Shown here in pieces: positions 8,415 to 17,094 of a DNA stretch of 35,267 bases; position 1 is the stretch's first letter, and each line of letters opens with the position of its first letter. The notes under the pieces are model-generated. The model worked only from the letters and a program-made list of their open reading frames with translations. It searched no databases and had not been told where the DNA came from. The translations under genes and the position numbers were made by a program. The DNA comes from Rhodospirillaceae bacterium. Lineage in GTDB: Bacteria; Pseudomonadota; Alphaproteobacteria; Rhodospirillales; Rhodospirillaceae. The DNA is taken from NCBI GenBank assembly GCA_947476925.1, contig CANJSF010000033.1, positions 1 through 35,267 of the forward strand, given 5' to 3'.

Positions 8415-9541
8415 AGCACTCAGGTCAGATTTATGCCTGCGCGGTCGCTCTTGCGCTAGCTGTCATCGTTACCAATTCTGCCCAAGCTGCCCCAAAAAAA
8501 ACGCTCGGCTATATCATCCCGTCATGGCTCACGGCGATGTACGAGACAAAATACTACGATGAATGTCCGGATGGGCTCGCTATCGGCAATGATGAACTAT
8601 GGTGGAAAGGTTTATCGCCAATGGATCGCGATCGCCTTACCAACAGTGGTGCCATCGAGCCCGTTGACCCTCCTCGCAGGCCCATGTCGGTTTTACGCGG
8701 TCCTAATAAAGAAGATGTCTGCTGGATGCCCGAGGTCGTCAAGGATCCCGCCCTTCGGGTTGTAAAAGGCAAGCTTGGTTACGGGCTTAATCTCGATGGA
8801 ACGCCAGATGGTGCGGCGACCGCCAATACCTGTAAACACGAAAAATTCACTACGCCTGACGGGAAGGCCAAGGTCGATAACCAAATGTATCGGCTGCTGG
8901 GGTGCATCTATGGCTGGCGCAAAGGTGAATATGTTGAATCGCATGCCGACCGGGAACGTCGCGATTCAAGTGTCGGCATGATTCTCATCGAAGTCAGCGA
9001 TGTTGATGACGAACAAAACGACCCCGACGTGAAGGTGTCGTTCCACGCTACACGTGATGTGCTGTTTAAAGATGCGACCGGCAAAATTTTGCCATATGCC
9101 AGTTATCGCCCCAGCGAGACGCCGCATTATAACACCGTTGCCAGGGGTAAAATTGTCGATGGCAAGTTGATCACTGAGCCAACTGACGCGCGCTTGCCGC
9201 TTTATGCTCATCAGATGACAGGTACGATGTTCATTAAGGGCTTGCGGCTTGAGTTGCCGGTGGCCGCCAAGGACGATGGCACACCCGCGATGGGCATGAT
9301 GGCTGGCTACCACGACTTCGATAATTGGTGGGAGTATATCCGTCGCATTGAGTCCGTCTTGGTGACAGGTCAATGGAGTTGTCCGGCCGTCTATGTTGCC
9401 GCGAAAGAATTGGCCGATGGTTATCCTGACCCGCAGACAGGCAAGTGTACAGCCATCTCGACGGCCATGAACATCGAAGCCCTGCCTGCTTTCATTATTC
9501 ATTCGGCTGTCAAAACCGCGCGGGCGGGGGAGCAGCGTTGA
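8411..9541 (+). CDS. Exported six-cysteine-family protein (paralogue 3)
   Basis: A 376-residue protein with a signal peptide ending SAQAA (about residue 27). It has the full conserved set: ETKYYDEC (C52), GNDELWWKGLS, DVCW (C104), YGLNLD, TCKH (C141), VDNQMYRLLGC (C165), WSCPAVY (C324) and GKCTAI (C346). It is closer to the N-terminal domain of 3111-4979 than to 6731-7924; both share NDE.WWK.LS..DRDRLTNSG and GYHD(F/L)(D/E)NWW.YIR. Its start overlaps the CHRD stop by 4 bases and its stop shares one base with the next start. The even number of conserved cysteines and the export signal suggest disulfides, though metal binding is possible. Function unknown. Confidence 0.85.
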   Translation: MKHSGQIYACAVALALAVIVTNSAQAAPKKTLGYIIPSWLTAMYETKYYDECPDGLAIGNDELWWKGLSPMDRDRLTNSGAIEPVDPPRRPMSVLRGPNKEDVCWMPEVVKDPALRVVKGKLGYGLNLDGTPDGAATANTCKHEKFTTPDGKAKVDNQMYRLLGCIYGWRKGEYVESHADRERRDSSVGMILIEVSDVDDEQNDPDVKVSFHATRDVLFKDATGKILPYASYRPSETPHYNTVARGKIVDGKLITEPTDARLPLYAHQMTGTMFIKGLRLELPVAAKDDGTPAMGMMAGYHDFDNWWEYIRRIESVLVTGQWSCPAVYVAAKELADGYPDPQTGKCTAISTAMNIEALPAFIIHSAVKTARAGEQR

Positions 9542-11181
9542 TGAATCGTCGCGTTGTCCTTTTTCTGACGGCCCTGCTTACCTTAAGCGCCTGCGGTCCC
9601 CAAGAACCAGAATCTCTTGGTGGGCCGCCGCTCATGCGACGTTTGACCGAGGACCAGTATCGGCGAATTGTTGCCGATGTCTTTGGGCCTGACATTGTCA
9701 TCGGCGGTCGATTTGCACCGCTGACTCGTACAGACGGCCTGCTGGCTCTTGGCGCTAGCGCGTCAATCATCAACAGTTCCTCCTATGAGCTCTACGATAA
9801 TCTAGCCCGCGCGATAGCGGCTCAGGTGGTTGACAGCGCGCACCGTGATTGGTTGGTGCCTTGTAAGCCTGGCGTGGAAGACGGCCCAGATACAGCGTGT
9901 GCTGCGCAATTCTTTAAGCAGACCGGACGCCTACTGTACCGCCGTCACCTCACTGACGATGAATTGAAGCTGCAAGTTGAACTCGCGGCTTTGGGAGCAA
10001 AGGAACTTAAAAGCTTCTACAACGGCCTTGCAGCATCGTTGTCCGCAATGCTGGTGGCGCCTGAGTTTCTCTTTATCAATGATACGACAGAAAAAGATGA
10101 GAAGGCGTCCGGTGGCGTGCGCCTCACCGCCTATGCCAAAGCATCACGCTTGAGTTTTTTCTTGTGGAACACCTCGCCCGATCATTCGTTGTTGACGGCT
10201 GCCGAGAAGGGCGAACTCAATGACAGCGCCGGCATAGCAAAACAAGTGGCGCGATTGATGGCTTCGCCGCGGATTGAGGACGGCACGCGGGCATTTTTCA
10301 ATGACATGCTGGCGTTCGAAACATTCGATACCCTGCAGAAAGATGCGGTCATTTACCCCGCGTTTGGCCTTGCAACAGTCAAAGACGCTCGCGAGCAAAT
10401 TTTGCGGACAATCGTCGACCACCTGCTTGTTCAAAAAGCCGACTACAGGGGACTGTTTACTACGCGCAAAACTTTCATGAGTGCGCCATTGGGAATGGTC
10501 TATCGCGCGCCTGCCGATGACCCCGATGGCTGGGCCGCATATGAGTTTCCCGACGGCGATCAGCATGTCGGGATCCAATCTTTTGTGGGGTTTGTGTCGT
10601 TGCATTCGCACCCTGGGCGGAGTTCGGCAACTCTGCGCGGAAAAGCGGTACGCGAAACGCTGATGTGCCAAAAGGTTCCTGATCCTCCGGCCAATGTTGA
10701 TTTTACATTGGTATCTGACAGTGCAAACCCCATTTACAAAACCGCGCGCGAGCGGCTGGCCGCACATAGCACCGAGCCATCATGCGCTGGTTGCCATAAA
10801 TTGATGGACCCCATTGGCCTTACTCTCGAAAACTTTGATGGCGCTGGTCAATGGAGAAAGACCGAAAATGGCATTGCAATCAATACAGGCGGCGCGCTTG
10901 ATGGTGTTGCTTATGATGATGCTGTTGGACTTGGCAAGGCATTGGCCGCCAATCCATCTGTTCCGTCGTGCCTCGTCAATCGCTTAGTGAACTACGCCAC
11001 GGGCCGTACGGCTGATCGTAAGTGGCTTGCATATCTGGAGCAGAAGTTCAGCGACGATAAATATCGCCTTCCTGATTTACTGCAACGCATTGCGCGCAGT
11101 GACGTGTTCTACGCGGTTACACCTGCTCAGACTAGCACACAGGCAGCCGGCAGCGCCGGGGCTCGAGAAGGGAAGTCATAA
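9541..11181 (+). CDS. DUF1592/DUF1588/DUF1585-type lipoprotein with one c-type heme site
   Basis: A 546-residue protein. I place the start at 9541, where the ATG shares a base with the previous TGA and GGGGGAG lies upstream; this gives a lipoprotein signal with lipobox LSAC (C18). Segments follow the planctomycete-type cytochrome-associated order: a DUF1587-like start (LTEDQYRRIVADVFGP), a DUF1595-like region (about 115-180), DUF1592 (about 193-320), DUF1588 (about 340-440) containing CAGCH at C415-H419, and DUF1585 (about 475-525). One covalent heme site is visible; the extra N-terminal cytochrome domain of larger planctomycete members is absent. Such proteins commonly sit beside DUF1552 proteins, as here. 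An envelope electron-transfer role is inferred. Confidence 0.88.
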   Translation: MNRRVVLFLTALLTLSACGPQEPESLGGPPLMRRLTEDQYRRIVADVFGPDIVIGGRFAPLTRTDGLLALGASASIINSSSYELYDNLARAIAAQVVDSAHRDWLVPCKPGVEDGPDTACAAQFFKQTGRLLYRRHLTDDELKLQVELAALGAKELKSFYNGLAASLSAMLVAPEFLFINDTTEKDEKASGGVRLTAYAKASRLSFFLWNTSPDHSLLTAAEKGELNDSAGIAKQVARLMASPRIEDGTRAFFNDMLAFETFDTLQKDAVIYPAFGLATVKDAREQILRTIVDHLLVQKADYRGLFTTRKTFMSAPLGMVYRAPADDPDGWAAYEFPDGDQHVGIQSFVGFVSLHSHPGRSSATLRGKAVRETLMCQKVPDPPANVDFTLVSDSANPIYKTARERLAAHSTEPSCAGCHKLMDPIGLTLENFDGAGQWRKTENGIAINTGGALDGVAYDDAVGLGKALAANPSVPSCLVNRLVNYATGRTADRKWLAYLEQKFSDDKYRLPDLLQRIARSDVFYAVTPAQTSTQAAGSAGAREGKS

Positions 11182-11183
11182 CC

Positions 11184-12521
11184 ATGACAAAAATATTTTC
11201 TCGGCGCTCTGCTTTAAAAGGCTTGGTGAATGGCGCGGCCGTCACTGTTGCCCTGCCATTTCTCGATTGCTTCTTAAACGATCATGGCACTGCGCTGGCG
11301 TCTGGCGCTCCGATCCCCGTGCGTTTCGGCACTTGGTTTTGGGGGCTTGGCTTCAATCCCGGCCGTGGTGTTGCCGCCAAGACAGGGCCCGGACTTGAGT
11401 TTCTCGAAGAGTGCCAGCCGCTCACGCCCTACAAGAAGCACATTAATTATTATTCCAATTTCAATACGATGCTTGATGGCAAGGTCACTTTGGTTCACTT
11501 CACCGGCTGGGTTGCAGCGCGCACTGGTTCTGTGCCGCTGAATGGGAACGATATTCCTGCACCGACCATTGACGTTATTGTTGCCGACAAAATTGGCTCA
11601 AGCACACGTTTTCGGTCACTGGACTTGAGTTCGACCGGAAACCCGCGCGACAGCTACACTGCGCGAAGTACCGGCAGCAAAAATTCCGCTGAGGTGTCGC
11701 CATTATCTTTCTACACAAAAGTTTTTGGTCCCGAATTCACCGACCCCAACAGTGTAAACTTTAAGCCTGATCCGGCGCTGATGCTGCGGCGGAGTGTACT
11801 TTCAGCGGTCGATGATCAAAGGAGGAGTTTTACCAAAACATTGGGCGCTGCGGACAAAGCGCGAATGGATGAATATTTCACCGCCATCCGCCAAATTGAG
11901 CAACGCCTCGATTTAGAATCTCAAAAGCCCGCGCCGCTTGATGCCTGTGTGCGGCCATCTTCCCCCAAGGACGGAGCGATTGGTACTGAACTTGATGTTG
12001 CGCTCAGCGTTCACAAGACATTGAGCGAGCTGCTTGCCATTGCTGTGGCGTGCAACCAAACCCGCGTTTTCAACATGCTCTATTCGCAGGCGCTGTCGAC
12101 GTTGCACCGGCGTGGCGAAGCATTCATTCATCACACGTTAACGCACGAAGAGCCCGAAGATCCCAAACTTGGTTATCAGGCCGAAGTCGCTTGGTACAAT
12201 GTGCGTAGCTTTGAAGCGATGGCCACTTTTATAGGCGCCTTTGCTAACATCAAAGAAGGTGCTGGCACGCTGCTTGATAACACTCTCATCTTTGCCAACA
12301 GCGATACTAACTACGCCAAAATGCACGCGCTTGATGGCATTCCTGTGATGACGATTGGTAGCGCGGGCGGAAAGATGAGGACCGGCATACATGTGGGCGG
12401 AAACGGTGACCCCATATCGCGTATTGGCTTAACGGCGCAGCACGCGCTGGGACTGCCGGTTCCGAAGTGGGGAACATTCTCAATGGAGACGTCAAAGGTC
12501 ATATCTGAGGTCTTGGTGTGA
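11184..12521 (+). CDS. DUF1552 family protein, Tat-exported
   Basis: A 445-residue protein with a twin-arginine signal (FSRRSALKGLVNG, then VALPFLDCF), expected to be exported folded. The rest matches DUF1552 (PF07586, named for an HXXSHH motif), with the early RFGTWFWGLGFNPG strand and late ANSDTNYAKMHALDGIP and GLPVPKWGT segments. The motif itself is altered to H317-T-L-T320-H321-E322, which may weaken metal binding if that is its job. The start is 2 bases after the previous stop, with GAAGGGAAG upstream. It pairs with the c-heme lipoprotein, the usual neighbourhood for this family. The reaction is unknown. Confidence 0.88.
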   Translation: MTKIFSRRSALKGLVNGAAVTVALPFLDCFLNDHGTALASGAPIPVRFGTWFWGLGFNPGRGVAAKTGPGLEFLEECQPLTPYKKHINYYSNFNTMLDGKVTLVHFTGWVAARTGSVPLNGNDIPAPTIDVIVADKIGSSTRFRSLDLSSTGNPRDSYTARSTGSKNSAEVSPLSFYTKVFGPEFTDPNSVNFKPDPALMLRRSVLSAVDDQRRSFTKTLGAADKARMDEYFTAIRQIEQRLDLESQKPAPLDACVRPSSPKDGAIGTELDVALSVHKTLSELLAIAVACNQTRVFNMLYSQALSTLHRRGEAFIHHTLTHEEPEDPKLGYQAEVAWYNVRSFEAMATFIGAFANIKEGAGTLLDNTLIFANSDTNYAKMHALDGIPVMTIGSAGGKMRTGIHVGGNGDPISRIGLTAQHALGLPVPKWGTFSMETSKVISEVLV

Positions 12522-13591
12522 TTGGTCAGATTTTCTGTCTTGCTCTCATCTTGATTGCGAGCGCGGCCTCAGCCGCTGACACTTCAGTTCCATCTGACGT
12601 TGCCTCATTCGAGACTGATATGGGGACGCACTACACTACGAGCGCTGGTTACACGCTGTACGTCTATGATGGCGATGCAAAGCCGCTGCAATCGCAGTGT
12701 ATCAACGAATGCCCAGTGGCCTGGCCGCCCCTTGAAGCACCAGCTGATGCAGTTGCCAACGGCGATTGGCAGCCCTTCATGCGCCGTGATGAAGTGCGCC
12801 AATGGGCGTTTCGCGGCAGGCCCGTTTATAAATTTGCCCAAGATGCGCAGCCTCGCGCCAACCAAGGCGATGGTGTGCTTGGTGTTTGGCATATCGTGGT
12901 ATCTCTGAAGCCGCGGCCACCAGGCGTAACGTTCCGCGGCACGATCAAGGGGCGCGTTGCTGCCGAACCCACTGGCAAAACACTCTATACGCGTGAAGAT
13001 AACGTGTGCGCTGGAAAATGCCTTAAGACATGGAGGCCATTTCTTGCCCCGTGGGCCGCTGGCGACCGTGGAGACTGGTCAGTTGTGACCCGCGCCGATG
13101 ATGGCTCCAAGCAATGGGCTTGGCGCGGGCGTTGGCTTTATACTTATGTGGAAGACAATAAAGCCGGAAATCACAATGGCGATGGGATTGATGGATGGCG
13201 CGCACTGCTCGTACAACCCACACCTCCATTGCCAAATTGGGTCACAGTGCATCCGTCAGACCTTGGGCCTGTGTTTGCTGATCAGCGTGGCATGACTCTT
13301 TACACGATCTCGGAGCTCAAGCGCACAAAAGCCGAGGCGACGTGCAATGACGCGTGCCTAGATGCCAATTGGACACCGATACTTGCAGACGAGAACGCAA
13401 AACCCGCCGGAAACTGGTCGATTATGGATGGGCCCCATGGCAAACAGTGGGCTTATCGCGCGCTGCCGCTGTATGCCTTCAAACACGACAAAGGCCCCGG
13501 CAGCATTGAAGGCGACAAATTTGCGCTCGGCGGCGGAAACACGGGCTGGCGCGCGGCTATTCAAGCAACGTTGATCGAAGAGCCGCTCTGA
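12518..13591 (+). CDS. Exported protein with three COG4315-type repeats
   Basis: A 357-residue protein starting at GTG 12518, which overlaps the previous TGA as GTGA and has GAGG upstream. The signal peptide ends ASAAD (about residue 20). Three repeats of the PF03640/COG4315 family follow at about 38-128, 140-232 and 246-350. Each opens with G.TLY and a Cys pair (C61/C65, C164/C168, C276/C280) and ends with QWA.RG..LY and an aromatic-rich motif such as YKFAQD, YTYVED or YAFKHD, matching the Yx(FWY)xxD signature of COG4315. No lipobox is present. The same repeat is fused to the six-cysteine domain at 3111-4979, so the two probably act together. Function unknown; it is the last gene of the plus unit. 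Confidence 0.85.
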   Translation: MIGQIFCLALILIASAASAADTSVPSDVASFETDMGTHYTTSAGYTLYVYDGDAKPLQSQCINECPVAWPPLEAPADAVANGDWQPFMRRDEVRQWAFRGRPVYKFAQDAQPRANQGDGVLGVWHIVVSLKPRPPGVTFRGTIKGRVAAEPTGKTLYTREDNVCAGKCLKTWRPFLAPWAAGDRGDWSVVTRADDGSKQWAWRGRWLYTYVEDNKAGNHNGDGIDGWRALLVQPTPPLPNWVTVHPSDLGPVFADQRGMTLYTISELKRTKAEATCNDACLDANWTPILADENAKPAGNWSIMDGPHGKQWAYRALPLYAFKHDKGPGSIEGDKFALGGGNTGWRAAIQATLIEEPL

Positions 13592-14136
13592 CGGAGTGTT
13601 CATCAAGCCCTCGGCGTATGAGGCTGATATGGGTTGAGCACTCGGCGTTCACACTCGATATGTATAGAATGCTTCGCTACTCTACTTTTCGCAGACCTGC
13701 AGGGCTGCCGACGTCGTGAATTTATCTGCAGATACTTGCCGTGGACGAGTCCGTAACTCTGTGCGGGCGTCCCCTTGTCGTTGCCGTGGGCCATGTGTCG
13801 AATTGACAGCTTATTGCCGGACTTTCATGGGAAAATCTCGAAAAACGAGCACTTTTAAGGCATCTGACCACGCAGTTTGCCTAGCCTTTCGGCCCCCAAT
13901 TCCCTAAACAACTGCAATTGGAGTTATTTCTGCGGAATGAGCAGGTAACTCAGACGAACCGCCGCGTTTGTAAGCCAGACAGGCGCTTGGGTGGGGGCGG
14001 TTAAAGTCAAAGTTGCATGTGATTTTGCCCGTCAGGCAAGCTTGTGACATGGTACACGCCGGTTCAACATAATGACTGAAAACGGCAATATAGCGCGGTA
14101 AACTGAACAGCGCGCAAAGCCTTAACGGAGGACCAA
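13592..14136. other. Intergenic region, 545 bases
   Basis: No convincing gene is present; the short open frames here have atypical composition and no ribosome site. A small hairpin (TTGCC-CGTCA-GGCAA, 14025-14039) and a strong Shine-Dalgarno GGAGG (14127-14131), 5 bases before the molybdoenzyme start, are visible. The region probably holds the 3' end of the preceding operon and the promoter of the molybdoenzyme genes, but I cannot identify a convincing -35/-10 pair. Confidence 0.5.
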
Positions 14137-17094
14137 ATGAAATTTTCAATCCTGCTCTGGGGCCTGGTCCAGGCTTTGAGGTTGGCCGCACGCTTCTATC
14201 CCGCCTTTGCTGCTCGCATTCGCGAACGCAATGTCATTGCGCAGTTTAAGATCCAGGACAATTCGGCTGGCCGTTGGATTAAATTTGAGAATGGCAAAAT
14301 CAAGTCGGGAAGTGGAATTCACCCCAAGCCTGATTTGTCGATCTTCTTTCAAAACGAGGCCATTGCGGTAGAGTTTTTGACGCCCCCGTTCGATCAACTC
14401 GTGCGGATCGACGCCGCAAAGAACTTCAAAGTTGGCATGAGCGGTCCTGACGAGCTTGTGGTCTGGTTCGCGGCTACGCTGACGTACATGACCACTGTCG
14501 GATGGAAAAGCGGTACTGACATGGGCAACGGTGTCATGCGCTATACCAATGGCACGAATGGCGGCCCCATTTTTGTCTATGTCAAAGATGGCAAGATTAT
14601 ACGAATTACGCCGATGGATTTTGATGCTGATGACGCGCCGTCATGGTCCATAACCGCGCGTGGCAAAACATTCACGCCGCCTCGTAAAACGTCGCTGGCG
14701 GCACACGGCCTCGCTTTGAAATCTATGGTTTATTCCAAGGATCGCATACTCCAACCTATGAAGCGCGTGGATTTCGATCCCGATGGCAACCGCAATATTC
14801 AAAATCGCGGCAAATCCGAGTTTGTACCTATCAGTTGGGATGAAGCGCTCGACATCGTCGTCAAAGAAATCAAACGCGCCAAAACAAAAGGTCGCGGCGC
14901 GATCCTTGCCAATAGCGGCTCACATCATCAGTGGGGGAACTTCGGACACTACCTCAGCGCCTTCGGTCGGTTCATCAATCTCGTTGGCTGCACGAAAGTT
15001 ATGGGCAGCCCCGACAGTTGGGAAGGCTGGTTCTGGGGCGCTATGCACCACTGGGGCAATAGCATGCGCCTGGGAACGCCAGAATTCTACGGCACGGTCG
15101 AAGACTGCCTGAAAGAGGCTGAAATGATTGTGTTCTGGTCGAGCGATCCTGATAAGACATATGGGTATGAGGGGACTGTCCGGCGCGGCTGGGCGAAGGA
15201 GCTCGGCATCAAGATGGTTCACATCGACCCTTATCTCAATCACACCGCGGCTCACTTGGGCGGAAAGTGGTTCGCGCCCAAGCCCGGCACCGATGCAGCG
15301 CTAGCCCAGGCGCTCTGTCACGTCTGGATCACCGAGGGTCTTTACGACAAGGAGTTTGTCGAAAAGAGATCGACGGGATTTGATGAATGGAAAGAATATA
15401 TTCTCGGAACGACGGATAATACGCCTAAGTCGCCGGAGTGGCAGGAAAGCGAAACAGGAATTCCTGCGCGTGAAGTGCGGGCACTGGCCAGAGACTGGGG
15501 ACGCAAGAAAACCTACCTCGGCGCGGGCAGTTGGGGGTGTGGTCTCGGTGGTGCGGGGCGCGGCCCCATGGGCGCGCAATGGGCCCGAATGATGGCCATT
15601 CTCGGCGCAATGCAGGGTTACGGTCGTCCCGGCGTCAATTTTGGAAACTTGCAGTTCGGCGCGCCGTTGGATTTTTCGTTCTATTTTCCTGGCTACGCCG
15701 AAGGTGGTATGTCCGGCGAACTCACTCAGAGTGCGAACGCTGCCAACAACTACCAGCGCATGCCGCACATCGTGACAATGAACTCCGTGCGCCAATCAAT
15801 TCCGCGCAAATTCATCCCCGAGGCGATTATCGAAGGCAAAGCTGCTGGCTTTGTCACAGACGTATCTTCCGTTACCGGTCAGTTCCAAAGAACAGGCTAC
15901 CCGGCGGCCGGGCACGCCAAGATCGAGATGATGTACAAATACGGTAGCTCGTCGTTCGGCACGCAGATCAATGGCAATCGCTATGTAAAGATGTACCAGT
16001 CCGAGAACCTTAAGTTCGTCGTCAATCAGTCGATTTGGTGGGAAGGCGAGACCAAATACGCTGACATTATTTTACCAGCTTGTACGGTTTTTGAGCATTG
16101 GGATATTGGCGAGTGGTACAACGTCGGCGCTGGCTATGTTCATCACATGTATTCGATGAATAATCACCGAGTTATATCGTTACAACACAAATGCATTGAG
16201 CCATTGGGGCAGTCCAAATCCGATCACGATATCTTCCTTGAAATCGCTACGCGATTGGGATTGGGGGCGATGTATTCGGAGGGCGGCAATACCGAGCTTG
16301 ACTGGTGTAAGCGGGCTTTTGATTCCTCAGATATGTCCAAACACACGACTTGGAAAAAGTTTCTCAAAAAGGGTTACTATGTCGTGCCGCCGGTTTCTGA
16401 AGGAGTGCGCGCACCAACCGCAAACCGTTGGTTCTATGAGGGTCGCGGCAAGGATGTGCCCGAGCCATACCCCTTGCCATCTGATTACGTCGCCGACTAT
16501 GGCAAAGGGCTGCAAACGCCTTCAGGCAAGTTCGAATTCGTGGCTCAGACGCTCAAAAACATTGACGACTCGGAACGTCCACCCCTTAACAAGTATATTC
16601 CGACCTACGAAAATCCCAAAAAAGATGTACGCCTCGCGGGCTTTCCCCTGCAACTTTTGTCGCCGCATTCGCGCTATCCCTTCCACATCATGGGGGATGA
16701 GCGGGGCTGCACTATACGAGACATCAAGGAGCATCGCGTCCGGGTTGACGACAACGAATACTTGGTTGCCGTTATCAACCGGCAAGATGCAGAAGAGCGG
16801 GGCATCAGAAGTGATGATCTGATCCGTCTCTGGAACCATCGCGGTTCTGTTGTGTGTGCGGCGTATGTGACTGATCGGGTACGCCCCGGTATCGTCACTG
16901 CGCCCACGGCCTCAGCCGAATACAGGCCCATTGGGGAGGCGGGAAATTCGACGGACCTCGGCGGCTGCGTGAACCTGCTGACCCCAAGCGAAAATATGAC
17001 ACCACAAACCCACAGCATTAAACCCAATGCGGCGCTGATCCAGATGGAGAAATGGACTGGCGTCGACACCTGGCGGCGCCAGGAGGCCGTGTAA
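14137..17094 (+). CDS. Molybdopterin oxidoreductase large subunit, transhydroxylase-like, with N-terminal SCP2-like domain
   Basis: A 985-residue DMSO-reductase-family catalytic subunit holding two molybdopterin guanine dinucleotides. The nearest known enzyme by features is pyrogallol-phloroglucinol transhydroxylase: there is no N-terminal Cys motif for an iron-sulfur cluster, the metal ligand appears to be S294 in GSPDSWEGW, and H263 lies 30 residues before D293, the same spacing as H144/D174/S175 that I recall for the Pelobacter enzyme. No Tat signal, so probably cytosolic. Residues about 35-120, extra to that enzyme, resemble an SCP2 sterol/lipid-carrier domain (KPDLSIFF, FKVGMSGPDEL). GGAGG lies 5 bases before the ATG. 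The stop overlaps the small-subunit start. The substrate is unknown; a hydroxylated aromatic is a guess. Confidence 0.82.
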   Translation: MKFSILLWGLVQALRLAARFYPAFAARIRERNVIAQFKIQDNSAGRWIKFENGKIKSGSGIHPKPDLSIFFQNEAIAVEFLTPPFDQLVRIDAAKNFKVGMSGPDELVVWFAATLTYMTTVGWKSGTDMGNGVMRYTNGTNGGPIFVYVKDGKIIRITPMDFDADDAPSWSITARGKTFTPPRKTSLAAHGLALKSMVYSKDRILQPMKRVDFDPDGNRNIQNRGKSEFVPISWDEALDIVVKEIKRAKTKGRGAILANSGSHHQWGNFGHYLSAFGRFINLVGCTKVMGSPDSWEGWFWGAMHHWGNSMRLGTPEFYGTVEDCLKEAEMIVFWSSDPDKTYGYEGTVRRGWAKELGIKMVHIDPYLNHTAAHLGGKWFAPKPGTDAALAQALCHVWITEGLYDKEFVEKRSTGFDEWKEYILGTTDNTPKSPEWQESETGIPAREVRALARDWGRKKTYLGAGSWGCGLGGAGRGPMGAQWARMMAILGAMQGYGRPGVNFGNLQFGAPLDFSFYFPGYAEGGMSGELTQSANAANNYQRMPHIVTMNSVRQSIPRKFIPEAIIEGKAAGFVTDVSSVTGQFQRTGYPAAGHAKIEMMYKYGSSSFGTQINGNRYVKMYQSENLKFVVNQSIWWEGETKYADIILPACTVFEHWDIGEWYNVGAGYVHHMYSMNNHRVISLQHKCIEPLGQSKSDHDIFLEIATRLGLGAMYSEGGNTELDWCKRAFDSSDMSKHTTWKKFLKKGYYVVPPVSEGVRAPTANRWFYEGRGKDVPEPYPLPSDYVADYGKGLQTPSGKFEFVAQTLKNIDDSERPPLNKYIPTYENPKKDVRLAGFPLQLLSPHSRYPFHIMGDERGCTIRDIKEHRVRVDDNEYLVAVINRQDAEERGIRSDDLIRLWNHRGSVVCAAYVTDRVRPGIVTAPTASAEYRPIGEAGNSTDLGGCVNLLTPSENMTPQTHSIKPNAALIQMEKWTGVDTWRRQEAV

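Noticed and set aside
10144-10767. Long antisense open frame (207 codons)
   Set aside because: It lies opposite the well-supported DUF1592-type gene and shows no domain, signal or ribosome site. Similar antisense frames at 7136-7672, 8966-9502 and 15301-15795 were rejected for the same reason.
13716-13907. Small gene of 63 codons before the molybdoenzyme
   Set aside because: Arg/Cys-rich composition typical of non-coding frames, and no ribosome site.
16196-16822. Alternate-frame open frame of 208 codons inside the molybdoenzyme gene
   Set aside because: It overlaps conserved molybdopterin-domain sequence in another frame and resembles no protein.
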